Below are positions 1-7,024 of a DNA stretch of 18,409 bases, piece after piece. Position numbers and translations under genes: made by a program. The notes under the pieces are model-generated. The model had not been told where the DNA came from. It saw nothing but the letters and a program-made list of their open reading frames with translations, and did not search any database. How positions within the stretch are numbered: the first letter of the stretch is position 1; every line of letters begins with the position of its first letter. Location: NCBI GenBank assembly GCA_003557565.1, contig PWOG01000246.1, positions 1-18,409 of the forward strand. The letters are read 5' to 3'. The DNA is from Desulfobulbaceae bacterium. GTDB lineage: Bacteria > Desulfobacterota > Desulfobulbia > Desulfobulbales > Desulfurivibrionaceae.

Positions 1-916
1 CCGGCGGATAACCCCGGCGGCGGATACCCGACAATGTCGGCATCCGGGGGTCGTCCCAGCCCTGCACAAAACCTTCGTTGACCAACTGCAGCAGCTTGCG
101 CTTGCTGACCACGGTATAGGCCAGGTTCAGGCGGGCGAACTCGATCTGGCGGGGCCGGCAGGGCACCGGCAGGTTGTCGAGGGTCCAGTCGTAAAGCGGC
201 CGGTGATCGGCGAACTCCAGGGTGCACAGGGAATGGGTGACCCCTTCCAGGGCGTCGGAGAGCGGATGGGTGAAATCGTACATGGGGTAGATGCACCACT
301 GATCCCCGGTCCGGTGATGACTGCGGTGCATTATCCGGTAAAGCACCGGATCCCGCAGGTTGAGATTGCCCGAGGCCATGTCGATTTTCGCCCGCAGCAC
401 TTTGGCGCCGTCGGGGAACTCGCCGGCGCGCATGCGCCGGAACAGATCGAGGTTTTCTTCAATGGCGCGATCCCGGTAGGGGCTGTTGCTTCCCGGTTCG
501 CTGAGGGTTCCCCGTCCGGCCCGGATCTCTTCGGCGTTTAACTCGCAGACATAGGCCTTGCCGTTTTTGATCAGGTGTTCGGCGTATTCGTACAGCTGCT
601 CGAAGTAGTCCGAGGCGAAATAAAGGTGTTCCTGCCAGTCGAACCCCAGCCAGCGGATATCTTCCTTGATCGATTGGACGTACTCCGTTTCCTCCTTGCT
701 GGGGTTGGTGTCGTCAAAGCGCAGGTGGCAGCGGGCCGGGGTGAATTCCTGGGCCAGGCCGAAGTTAAGACAGATGGACTTGGCATGTCCGATATGCAGA
801 TAGCCGTTGGGTTCCGGCGGAAAGCGGGTGACCACTTGGCTGTGTTTGCCGGCGGCCAGGTCATCAATGATGATGGAGCGGATAAAATCGGTGGGCAGCG
901 GTTTGGAATCGCTCAT
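1..916 (-). CDS. glnS: Glutaminyl-tRNA synthetase, N-terminal 305 residues (cut by left edge)
   Basis: Class I aminoacyl-tRNA synthetase that charges tRNA-Gln with glutamine in the cytoplasm. Reading leftward from the ATG at 916 gives 305 uninterrupted codons. The ATP-binding HIGH motif is at residues 41-44 (context YLHIGHAKS) and the second signature, VVSKRKL, is at 269-275, matching the GlnRS form MSKRKL rather than GluRS. CTLEFADHRPLYDW near 231-244 is also typical of GlnRS. The anticodon-binding beta-barrels lie beyond the window, so the gene is truncated only by the edge. The start is supported by GGAG about 8 nt upstream. It lies downstream of gltX on the same strand, 197 nt away, with a large hairpin between them. 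Having GlnRS means the cell need not rely wholly on the Glu-tRNA(Gln) amidotransferase route; GlnRS in bacteria is generally regarded as acquired from eukaryotes. Confidence 0.96.
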   Translation of the reverse strand, partial: MSDSKPLPTDFIRSIIIDDLAAGKHSQVVTRFPPEPNGYLHIGHAKSICLNFGLAQEFTPARCHLRFDDTNPSKEETEYVQSIKEDIRWLGFDWQEHLYFASDYFEQLYEYAEHLIKNGKAYVCELNAEEIRAGRGTLSEPGSNSPYRDRAIEENLDLFRRMRAGEFPDGAKVLRAKIDMASGNLNLRDPVLYRIMHRSHHRTGDQWCIYPMYDFTHPLSDALEGVTHSLCTLEFADHRPLYDWTLDNLPVPCRPRQIEFARLNLAYTVVSKRKLLQLVNEGFVQGWDDPRMPTLSGIRRRGYPP

Positions 917-983
917 CCTGTTATCTCCAAAGACGGCTTCTTGACTGTGGCGGCGGGTTGGTCCGCAGTTTAGGCAAAATATT

Positions 984-1094
984 CGTAAGCGATAGCAGGG
1001 CACCGCCATAAGCGGCGATCGGGCCGACTCACATACTGATGTAGGCATCGCCGTCCCGCTTGCCGCAACCTGCGGCGCCCTGTGACCGCTTACG
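984..1094. repeat. Nested imperfect hairpin element between gltX and glnS
   Basis: Outer arms 984-1001 and 1077-1094 are inverted copies: CGTAAGCG followed by four unlike bases, then CAGGGC on both arms. Inside are smaller inverted pairs: CCGC/GCGG at 1003-1006 and 1012-1015, GGCGAT/ATCGCC at 1014-1019 and 1047-1052, ACAT/ATGT at 1031-1034 and 1039-1042, and GCCGCA/TGCGGC at 1062-1067 and 1071-1076. The whole could fold as a branched structure. No T-run follows on either strand, so it is not a classic intrinsic terminator. Its form resembles dispersed REP-like intergenic elements; copy number elsewhere cannot be judged from this window, and only one copy is seen here. Confidence 0.6.
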
Positions 1095-1113
1095 CTTGGG
1101 ATCCCGTGATCAC

Positions 1114-2595
1114 TTAAAAATATTCCGGTGCTTGTCGCAGGCGGCGGATAACCGTGTCCCGGTCCAGGTGGGCGAAAACTTCGAACATGCTGGGGCCTTT
1201 GATCTGGCCGGTGATCACCGCCCGGGCGCCGTTGACAGGGATTCCCGGCTTGACTCCGTGGGTCTCGGCCAGTTCCCGGGCCACCCGCTCGGCCTCTTCC
1301 GGGGTGATGATCGGCAGGGCTTCCAACCGGTCGGCCAGTTCCGGCAGCCACTCCATTAGTTGTGGATGTTTAAGCAGATTCTTCTGCCGGGCCTTGTCGT
1401 CGATGGTGAAATCGTCGGCAAACCAGGCCCGGCCCAGGGTGGCGAAATCTTTTAAGGTGTGAAAACGTTCCCGGGTCATCTCCAGGGTCCGTTCAAACCA
1501 CTGCCGTTTTTTCCCTTCGTAGGCGGCATCCCAGATTCCCTCCCGCTCCAGTACCGGTTTGACCAGTTCGGCCAGCTGGGCCACCGGCATGGTCCGCAGG
1601 TAGTGGGCATTGATGTTGATGGCCTTGGGGTCGGTGAAGAACTTGGGGTCATCCTTGCGATAATTGAAAATGGAGTTGGCCTTGTTGATGCCCTCCAGGG
1701 AGAAGGCTTCAATCAATTCTTCGGGGGAGAAGATTTCCCGGTCATCGCCGGGAGACCAGCCCAGCAGCACCAGGAAATTGACCAGAGCCCAGGGGATGAA
1801 CCCCTGTTCCCGGTAAAACTGCACCGCCACCACCTCGCCGTGACTGCGTTTGGAGATCTTGGCCTTGTTGAGGTCCAGGGTCAGAGGCATATGGGCGAAA
1901 GTCGGCGGTTCCACATCCAGCGCCCGGTAGAGCAGAATCTGGCGCGGGGTGTTGGTCAGACCGTCCTGGCCACGGATGACATGGGTGATCCGGTCACGGA
2001 TATCGTCCACCACGTTGCAGAGCAGGTACAGGGGCTGACCGTTGGAACGGACAACGACAAAATCCTCGATATCATTGTAGGACCGCTCGATACCGCCATA
2101 AACCAGGTCCTTGAAGGCCACCCCGCCTTCGCCCCGGGGAACCTTGAAACGGATGACGTACGGCGCGCCCGCCGCCTCCCGGCTGGCCACTTCCTCGGGG
2201 CTCAAATCGCGGCAGGTTCCGGCGTAGCGGTAGTCGGCCCTGGCCTTGACCGCCGCCTCCCGGCGGGCTTCCAGTTCTTCCTTGCTGCAGAAGCATTTGT
2301 AGGCGTTCCCCTGGGCCAGCAGTCTTTCCGCCGCCGCCGCGTGTTCGGCGGCGTAGGCGGATTGAAAATAAGGGCCCTCGTCCCAGTCCAGACCCAGCCA
2401 TTCCAGGCCGTCGATGATCCCCCGGATGGAGTCTTCGGTGGAGCGGTCGGCGTCGGTATCTTCGATGCGCAGTACCATTTTGCCGCCGTGTTTTCTGGCA
2501 AACAGCCAGTTGTAAATAGCGGTTCTGGCGCCGCCGATATGGAGATACCCGGTGGGACTGGGTGGGAATCGAACGCGAACATCGCTGGTGCTCAT
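1114..2595 (-). CDS. gltX: Glutamyl-tRNA synthetase
   Basis: Charges tRNA-Glu with glutamate in the cytoplasm; class I synthetase of 493 residues, the usual bacterial length. The HIGH-type motif reads HIGG at residues 19-22 and the second ATP-binding motif, KISKR, is at 246-250. A zinc-type cluster resembling that of E. coli GluRS appears as C101-x-C103-x24-C128, but the position of the E. coli His ligand is Asp130 here. The C-terminal half is the alpha-helical anticodon-binding domain. The ATG at 2595 follows AGGAGA at a normal distance. A sigma-70-like promoter lies upstream at 2643-2671, and glnS follows on the same strand. Whether this enzyme also misacylates tRNA-Gln cannot be told from the sequence; the glnS neighbour makes a discriminating enzyme more likely. 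Confidence 0.97.
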   Translation of the reverse strand: MSTSDVRVRFPPSPTGYLHIGGARTAIYNWLFARKHGGKMVLRIEDTDADRSTEDSIRGIIDGLEWLGLDWDEGPYFQSAYAAEHAAAAERLLAQGNAYKCFCSKEELEARREAAVKARADYRYAGTCRDLSPEEVASREAAGAPYVIRFKVPRGEGGVAFKDLVYGGIERSYNDIEDFVVVRSNGQPLYLLCNVVDDIRDRITHVIRGQDGLTNTPRQILLYRALDVEPPTFAHMPLTLDLNKAKISKRSHGEVVAVQFYREQGFIPWALVNFLVLLGWSPGDDREIFSPEELIEAFSLEGINKANSIFNYRKDDPKFFTDPKAININAHYLRTMPVAQLAELVKPVLEREGIWDAAYEGKKRQWFERTLEMTRERFHTLKDFATLGRAWFADDFTIDDKARQKNLLKHPQLMEWLPELADRLEALPIITPEEAERVARELAETHGVKPGIPVNGARAVITGQIKGPSMFEVFAHLDRDTVIRRLRQAPEYF

Positions 2596-2642
2596 ACTAT
2601 AGTTCTCCTGGTGGATTGGATGATAAATTTTTAATTGGGCTG

Positions 2643-2671
2643 GTTATAGCGTTTTTTGCCACGATGTTCAA
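2643..2671 (-). promoter_or_regulatory. Sigma-70-type promoter for gltX (and possibly glnS)
   Basis: On the minus strand a -35 TTGAAC (2671-2666) and a -10 TATAAC (2648-2643) are separated by exactly 17 bp. The predicted start of transcription is near 2636, giving a leader of about 40 nt before the gltX ATG. Each hexamer has one mismatch to the TTGACA/TATAAT consensus. Confidence 0.65.
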
Positions 2672-2758
2672 TGAATGACTGCGGTATGGTAAATACCATT
2701 GTCGCATCACTGCCCGGTCAGCCAGCGACGGTCAGCCCCAGGGACGTTGACAGGGGGG

Positions 2759-3685
2759 TTATTGGTTGCCTTCATGGATCCCCAGCTCACGCAGAATTCT
2801 GATGTTGCCGGTCCAGTTTTTCTGCACCTTAACCCACAGTTTCAGCAGTACCCTGGTGCCCAGCATGGCCTCGATTTCCCGTCGGGCGGTCTGGCCGATA
2901 TGTTTCAGCATCCGGCCCTTGCCACCGATGATGATCCCCTTCTGGGAATTTTTCTCCACCATGATGGTGGCGTCGATGGTGGTCAATCCGGGTTCTTCCC
3001 GGAAGCTGTCGATGATCACGGCGGTGGAGTAGGGCAGTTCATCCCTGGTCAGCAACATGATCTTTTCCCGGATAATCTCCCCGCAGATAAAACGTTCACT
3101 GGCGTCGGTGGGAATATCCTCGGGAAACAGGCGCGGACCCTTGGGCAGCAGTTGCCGCAGCCGGTCCACCAGAAATTCCTGGCCTTCGCCGCTCAGGGCG
3201 GACAGAGGGATGATGGCGGTAAACGGGTAAGTCTCCTGCCAGGCGGCAATAATGGGCAGCAGTTTTTCCTTGTTGATCCGGTCGATCTTGTTGCAAAGCA
3301 GCAGGGTTGGCAGGCCCGCCCGCTTCAGCAGCCGGCCTGCCTGCTCCCGGTGTTCCGGTCGGCTGTCGGCTTCCGGGGCACTGACGTCGATCATGTAAGC
3401 CACCGCGTCCACTTCGGCCAAAGTGTTGCGGGCGATTTTGACCATTTCACTGTTGAGTCGGCTGCGGGCATGGTGCAGGCCGGGAGTATCCAGGAAAACA
3501 ATCTGGCAGTCATCCCGGTTGAATACTCCCAGCACCCGGTTGCGGGTGGTTTGGGGTTTGGGGGAGACGATGGATATCTTCTGGTCCAGCAGGTTGTTGA
3601 GCAGGGTCGATTTGCCGGCATTGGGCGGCCCGACCAGGGCCACAAAGCCGCAGATAATCTCTTCGGGTGAGTTGTTGTGGGTCAT
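2759..3685 (-). CDS. era: GTPase Era, 16S rRNA maturation / 30S assembly factor
   Basis: Era binds the 3' end of 16S rRNA and acts in late 30S subunit assembly, coupling ribosome biogenesis to growth. The protein has 308 residues, the usual size. The G domain has the P-loop GPPNAGKS at 19-26, the TTR switch I region near 46-48, DTPG at 66-69, NKID at 132-135 and SAL at 162-164. The C-terminal KH RNA-binding domain has its GxxG loop as GGKG at 254-257. The ATG at 3685 is preceded by AAGGAA. era is divergent from the exoribonuclease gene and lies 163 nt upstream of gltX, which has its own promoter. Confidence 0.97.
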   Translation of the reverse strand: MTHNNSPEEIICGFVALVGPPNAGKSTLLNNLLDQKISIVSPKPQTTRNRVLGVFNRDDCQIVFLDTPGLHHARSRLNSEMVKIARNTLAEVDAVAYMIDVSAPEADSRPEHREQAGRLLKRAGLPTLLLCNKIDRINKEKLLPIIAAWQETYPFTAIIPLSALSGEGQEFLVDRLRQLLPKGPRLFPEDIPTDASERFICGEIIREKIMLLTRDELPYSTAVIIDSFREEPGLTTIDATIMVEKNSQKGIIIGGKGRMLKHIGQTARREIEAMLGTRVLLKLWVKVQKNWTGNIRILRELGIHEGNQ

Positions 3686-3709
3686 GCTTGTTCCTTTTGC
3701 GGATGGGTG

Positions 3710-3738
3710 ATTTTAATATCGTAGTTTAACCTTTTCAG
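3710..3738 (-). promoter_or_regulatory. Candidate promoter for era
   Basis: Minus strand: -35-like CTGAAA (3738-3733), 17-bp spacer, -10-like TAAAAT (3715-3710), about 25 nt upstream of the era ATG. The -35 matches consensus at 4 of 6 bases and the -10 at 5 of 6. Confidence 0.45.
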
Positions 3739-3910
3739 GCTCGCTTGTCCTCCCTGGATGTACAGGTTCGGCCGGAAGCGTTGAGGGTAAGGCTAAAAAC
3801 TTTGGGGGTATGCCGCCGGCAAACGTTTACAGTGACAAGTAAAGCGATTCCTGTTAGAGGGAAAGGCTTGCTTTTAACCAATATACCGTTAACCCGTATT
3901 TAGATAATCT

Positions 3911-5959
3911 ATGGTTTCTTCAGGAAATATCGTTGAGTATGTCGAACAGGGCAAGTTTATTTGCGGTGTGGTGGTGGATATCGCCGCCAATCGCTTGCGT
4001 GTTTTTAACCAAAACGGCCGGGAACTTAACCTGCCCCGGAACCGGGTGGTTCATTGCACCGGGTATTCTCTGCCTTCAACCATGTCCCGGGAACAGCAAC
4101 GCCGGCGGTTACAGGAAGTTGATCAGCACCGGCGGGAGTTGACCGAGGGCATTGAAATTGAAACGGTCTGGGAGCTGGCCGCCGCCGAGTCCGACCAGTT
4201 TTTCAGCCCTCTTTTCCTGGCCCAGCTAAGCTTTGGCGGCGAAGTCGATGATGACCAGGTGGCGGCCTTTCTGCGAGCTGTTTTTGTGGACCGTCTCTAT
4301 TTCAAGTACAAGGATGGCCAGGTCATGGTTCATCCCGTCGAGGTAGTGGAGCAGTTGCAGGCCCGTCAGGAGCGGGAGAGGCAGCGCGAGGCCCTGCTGG
4401 CCGACGGTGCCCGCCGTCTGCAGGCCCTCTTTGCCGCCACTGTAAGTCAGGTGGAGCCCCCCGTCGCCATTGCCCATAACAGCGGGCCGGTGGATGTTGA
4501 TGCCGCTGCCTGGCCGGAGCGCCAGCGTTGTCTTGCGCTGCTGCGGGACTATTACCTTTTTGCCAATGACGCCGAAGAAAGCGACCTGGCCCGGGAACTG
4601 CTCAAACGCTCAAAGTTGACCCGGCCCCATGATATCTATCATCTCTTGGTGGGGGTCGGTATTTGGCGCCCCGACGAAAATGTTCCCCTGCTGAAGGCCG
4701 GAGTAGCGGTGGAATTCAGCGACGAGGAACTGGCGGCGGCGGAGGCGATCAGCGAGGCCGATGCCGACACCCTGCTGGCCAGTGGACGTAAGGATCTGCG
4801 TGATTTGCCGGTGCTGACCATAGACGGCAAATCCACCCGCGATCTTGACGACGCCCTGCACCTGGAACGACAGGGGGAAAATTTCGTGGTGGGGATCCAC
4901 ATCGCCGACGTGGCCCACTATGTTAAACCCGGATCGGTCCTGTTCAAGGCGGCTCTTGAGAGGGTGACCTCGCTGTATTTTCCCGAAGGGCAGGTGCCCA
5001 TGCTGCCGCCACGGCTCTCCGAGGATCTCTGCAGCCTGGTGGCCGGTCGGGATCGCCCGGCCATGAGTTTTCTGGTGACCCTGACCCCCGAGGGCGACAT
5101 CGTCTCCTCCAGGATCGTGGCCAGTGTGATCCGGGTAGCCCGCCGGCTTGATTACGAGCAGGTGGAACAGCTGCTGTCCACCGATGGGGACCTGCAGGAT
5201 CTCCTGGCCCTGAGCCAAAACCTGCGCCGCCGTCGCCTGGAGGCAGGCGCCCTGCTGCTGCCCATCCCCGATGTCAATATCAGCATCGATCAGGAAGGCA
5301 ACCCGGAGGTCAGCCTGGAGGATGTCGATATTCCCGCCAGGTTGCTGGTCTCGGAAATGATGGTTCTGGCCAACATGATGGCCGCCGAGTATGTGGCCCA
5401 GCAGCAGGTCTCCGGGTTGTTCCGCAGTCAGGCCGAGCCCCATCAGCGGCTGGTACAAGGTTATGACCAGGATATATTCACCATCTGGCGCCAGCGTAAG
5501 CAGCTCAAGCCCGGTCAGTTGCTGACTCGCCCTGAGCGGCACAGCGGAGTGGGGGCGGCCAGCTACACCACCATCACCTCGCCCATCCGCCGCCTGCTGG
5601 ATCTGGCCATGCAGCATCAGGTGCACGGGCTCAAGGCCAGAAAAGGAGCGGTCTTCGCCGAGCAGGACATGCTGGATTTCGTGGCCGCCATCAATACCAC
5701 CCAGGGGCGGCTCAACCAGGTAAAGCGTGATCGTCAGCGATACTGGCTGTTGAAATACCTGCAAAGCCGGGTCGGTCAGCGGGTGGATGTCCTGGTGGTA
5801 ACCCGCGGGCCCCGGCGGGTAACGGTGGTGCTCACCGATTGCCTGCTGGAAGCCGACCTGCCCCCGGGCCGGGGGTTGAGCATTGAGCCCGGCGACGTGG
5901 TATCGGTCAAGATCTCCCGGGTCGAACCGTTGGACGGCATTTTGCGCCTGGAGTGGTAA
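3911..5959 (+). CDS. RNase II/R-family 3'-5' exoribonuclease
   Basis: Processive hydrolytic exoribonuclease that degrades RNA from the 3' end, with a role in mRNA turnover. The protein is 682 residues. Residues 5-50 look like a small SH3-like domain (GNIVEYVEQGKF...). A helical, charged region follows (about 55-290), then the RNB catalytic domain at about 300-565. The metal-binding aspartates are all present and spaced as in E. coli RNase II: D305, D311, D313 and D314 in TIDGKSTRDLDDA. The late RNB motif TSPIRR is at 556-561. The last 60 residues look like an S1-type OB fold. The N-terminus resembles the cyanobacterial/organellar RNase II type more than E. coli RNase R, which has cold-shock domains; hence no gene symbol. 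I see no Shine-Dalgarno sequence before the ATG at 3911 and no in-frame alternative start nearby. It is divergent from era and followed by a very strong hairpin. Confidence 0.9.
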   Translation: MVSSGNIVEYVEQGKFICGVVVDIAANRLRVFNQNGRELNLPRNRVVHCTGYSLPSTMSREQQRRRLQEVDQHRRELTEGIEIETVWELAAAESDQFFSPLFLAQLSFGGEVDDDQVAAFLRAVFVDRLYFKYKDGQVMVHPVEVVEQLQARQERERQREALLADGARRLQALFAATVSQVEPPVAIAHNSGPVDVDAAAWPERQRCLALLRDYYLFANDAEESDLARELLKRSKLTRPHDIYHLLVGVGIWRPDENVPLLKAGVAVEFSDEELAAAEAISEADADTLLASGRKDLRDLPVLTIDGKSTRDLDDALHLERQGENFVVGIHIADVAHYVKPGSVLFKAALERVTSLYFPEGQVPMLPPRLSEDLCSLVAGRDRPAMSFLVTLTPEGDIVSSRIVASVIRVARRLDYEQVEQLLSTDGDLQDLLALSQNLRRRRLEAGALLLPIPDVNISIDQEGNPEVSLEDVDIPARLLVSEMMVLANMMAAEYVAQQQVSGLFRSQAEPHQRLVQGYDQDIFTIWRQRKQLKPGQLLTRPERHSGVGAASYTTITSPIRRLLDLAMQHQVHGLKARKGAVFAEQDMLDFVAAINTTQGRLNQVKRDRQRYWLLKYLQSRVGQRVDVLVVTRGPRRVTVVLTDCLLEADLPPGRGLSIEPGDVVSVKISRVEPLDGILRLEW

Positions 5960-6029
5960 AAAATCAGAGTAATCGAACAGCCGCACCCCACCTTCGGGCG
6001 ATCAACCAAGCTTAAATAAACAAAAAAAC

Positions 6030-6137
6030 AAAAACGTCCAGCAGTGCCGCAGATTGTGGTGATCAGCCCGGCGCCGCGTACACCGGGTACGCAAGCCGGG
6101 CTGATCGCCGCAATCTGCGGCACTGCTGGACGTTTTT
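6030..6137. terminator. Giant bidirectional hairpin terminator between convergent genes
   Basis: Arms 6030-6072 and 6095-6137 form a 43-bp inverted repeat with no unpaired position in the plus-strand RNA; the only non-Watson-Crick pairs are two T-G contacts (6057/6110 and 6060/6107). An inner GCGTAC/GTACGC stem (6076-6081 and 6087-6092) caps it. The plus-strand arm ends in six T (6133-6138) and the minus strand also reads into a T-rich run (complement of the A-rich 6021-6034), so it can end transcription from both sides. It lies between the exoribonuclease gene and the zinc-ribbon gene. The T-run overlaps the stop codon of the zinc-ribbon gene. Confidence 0.85.
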
Positions 6138-6331
6138 TAGTCGTAAATTATGCAGTTCCACCGCGACAGTATCTCTTCGGTCTGTTCATCGAGCCGATGG
6201 GCCACTTCATGGATCTGGAACCGCTGCCGGCACTGCCGGCATTCCATCTGCACCCGGCCGCAGGAACGCAGGAGTGCCAGAGCAGACTCGCAGTCGGGGC
6301 AGGACATGGTGGTAGCAATGCTGGTGGCCAT
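6137..6331 (-). CDS. Small dual-CxxC zinc-ribbon-like protein
   Basis: A 64-residue protein with two CxxC knuckles, C11-P-D-C14 and C31-R-Q-C34, the arrangement of a small zinc ribbon; two more cysteines are at 24 and 60. The C-terminal half (residues 38-64) is charged and probably helical. There is no signal peptide or membrane segment. Its ATG overlaps the last base of the pyrE stop codon (TAATG), so the two are almost certainly translationally coupled. The stop codon lies inside the T-run of the hairpin terminator. It resembles short dual-CxxC proteins annotated in anaerobic Desulfobacterota, but its function is unknown. The tight coupling and conserved knuckles argue that it is real despite its size. 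Confidence 0.78.
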   Translation of the reverse strand: MATSIATTMSCPDCESALALLRSCGRVQMECRQCRQRFQIHEVAHRLDEQTEEILSRWNCIIYD

Positions 6332-6894
6332 TATTTGTCCTGTTCGCTCAGCAGGGTTTGGCGGGTGAAGATGGCCTGCAGCCGGTGGCCCTTGGCGGCC
6401 AGGGCCTCGGCGCCGCCCTCTTCGCGGTCGACAATGGTTGCCACCAGGCCGACCCGGTAGCCCTGAGCCTGTACCCGGTCGATTACCTTGAGCAGTGTGC
6501 CGCCGGTGGTAACCACGTCCTCCACCAGGGCCACCACCGCTTTTTCGGGCAGATTGCTCTGGCCTTCCAGGTACGCTTCGGTGCCGTGCTGCTTGGATTC
6601 CTTGCGGACGATGAAGGCCGGTATCGGCGCCTTCTCCAGGAAGCTGACCACCGAAACCGCGGTAACGATGGGATCCGCCCCCAGGGTCATTCCCCCCACG
6701 GCCTGGATTTTTTCCGGACTCTTTTTGATCACTTCAAACAGCAGCTTGCCGCAGAGATAACCGCCTTCGGCATCCAGGGTGGTTTGCTTGCCATCGATGT
6801 AAAAGTCTGACTCCTTGCCCGAGGAGAGTTTAAAAGTTCCTTGGCGATAGGATTTTTCCAGGAGGATCTGTTGCAGGCGCTGGCGGTCATTCAT
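6331..6894 (-). CDS. pyrE: Orotate phosphoribosyltransferase
   Basis: Converts orotate and PRPP to orotidine 5'-monophosphate in de novo UMP synthesis. The protein has 187 residues, as in the shorter bacterial PyrE type. The PRPP-binding signature VALVEDVVTTGGT is at 121-133, the early SSGKESDFYIDGK stretch at 24-36, and the mobile catalytic-loop lysine region FIVRKESKQHG at 94-104. The ATG at 6894 is preceded by AAGGAA at a normal distance. It is followed with a one-base overlap by the small zinc-ribbon gene. No other pyrimidine gene is in the window. Confidence 0.95.
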   Translation of the reverse strand: MNDRQRLQQILLEKSYRQGTFKLSSGKESDFYIDGKQTTLDAEGGYLCGKLLFEVIKKSPEKIQAVGGMTLGADPIVTAVSVVSFLEKAPIPAFIVRKESKQHGTEAYLEGQSNLPEKAVVALVEDVVTTGGTLLKVIDRVQAQGYRVGLVATIVDREEGGAEALAAKGHRLQAIFTRQTLLSEQDK

Positions 6895-6941
6895 GCTGAT
6901 ATGTTCCTTCTTATGTGATTGGCGCTGTGTTCTGGGCCGGC

Positions 6942-6971
6942 AAAATACAGTAAAAACCGTCCGGTCGGCAA
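6942..6971 (-). promoter_or_regulatory. Candidate promoter for pyrE
   Basis: Minus strand: -35-like TTGCCG (6971-6966), 18-bp spacer, -10-like TATTTT (6947-6942). This leaves a leader of roughly 40-45 nt before the pyrE ATG. No attenuator hairpin with a T-run was seen in the leader. Confidence 0.35.
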
Positions 6972-7024
6972 GGTGTAAAAATGCCCGGTACGTCGGGTTG
7001 CCAAGCAGCCTTTGGGCGCAACGG

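Noticed and set aside
1459..2634. A 391-codon plus-strand open frame opposite gltX
   Set aside because: It is the antisense shadow of gltX, whose motifs and length are unambiguous; high-GC genes often leave the opposite strand open.
4610..5986. A 458-codon minus-strand open frame opposite the exoribonuclease gene
   Set aside because: Its translation is rich in Gln, His and Gly with no domain, while the plus strand carries all RNB catalytic residues.
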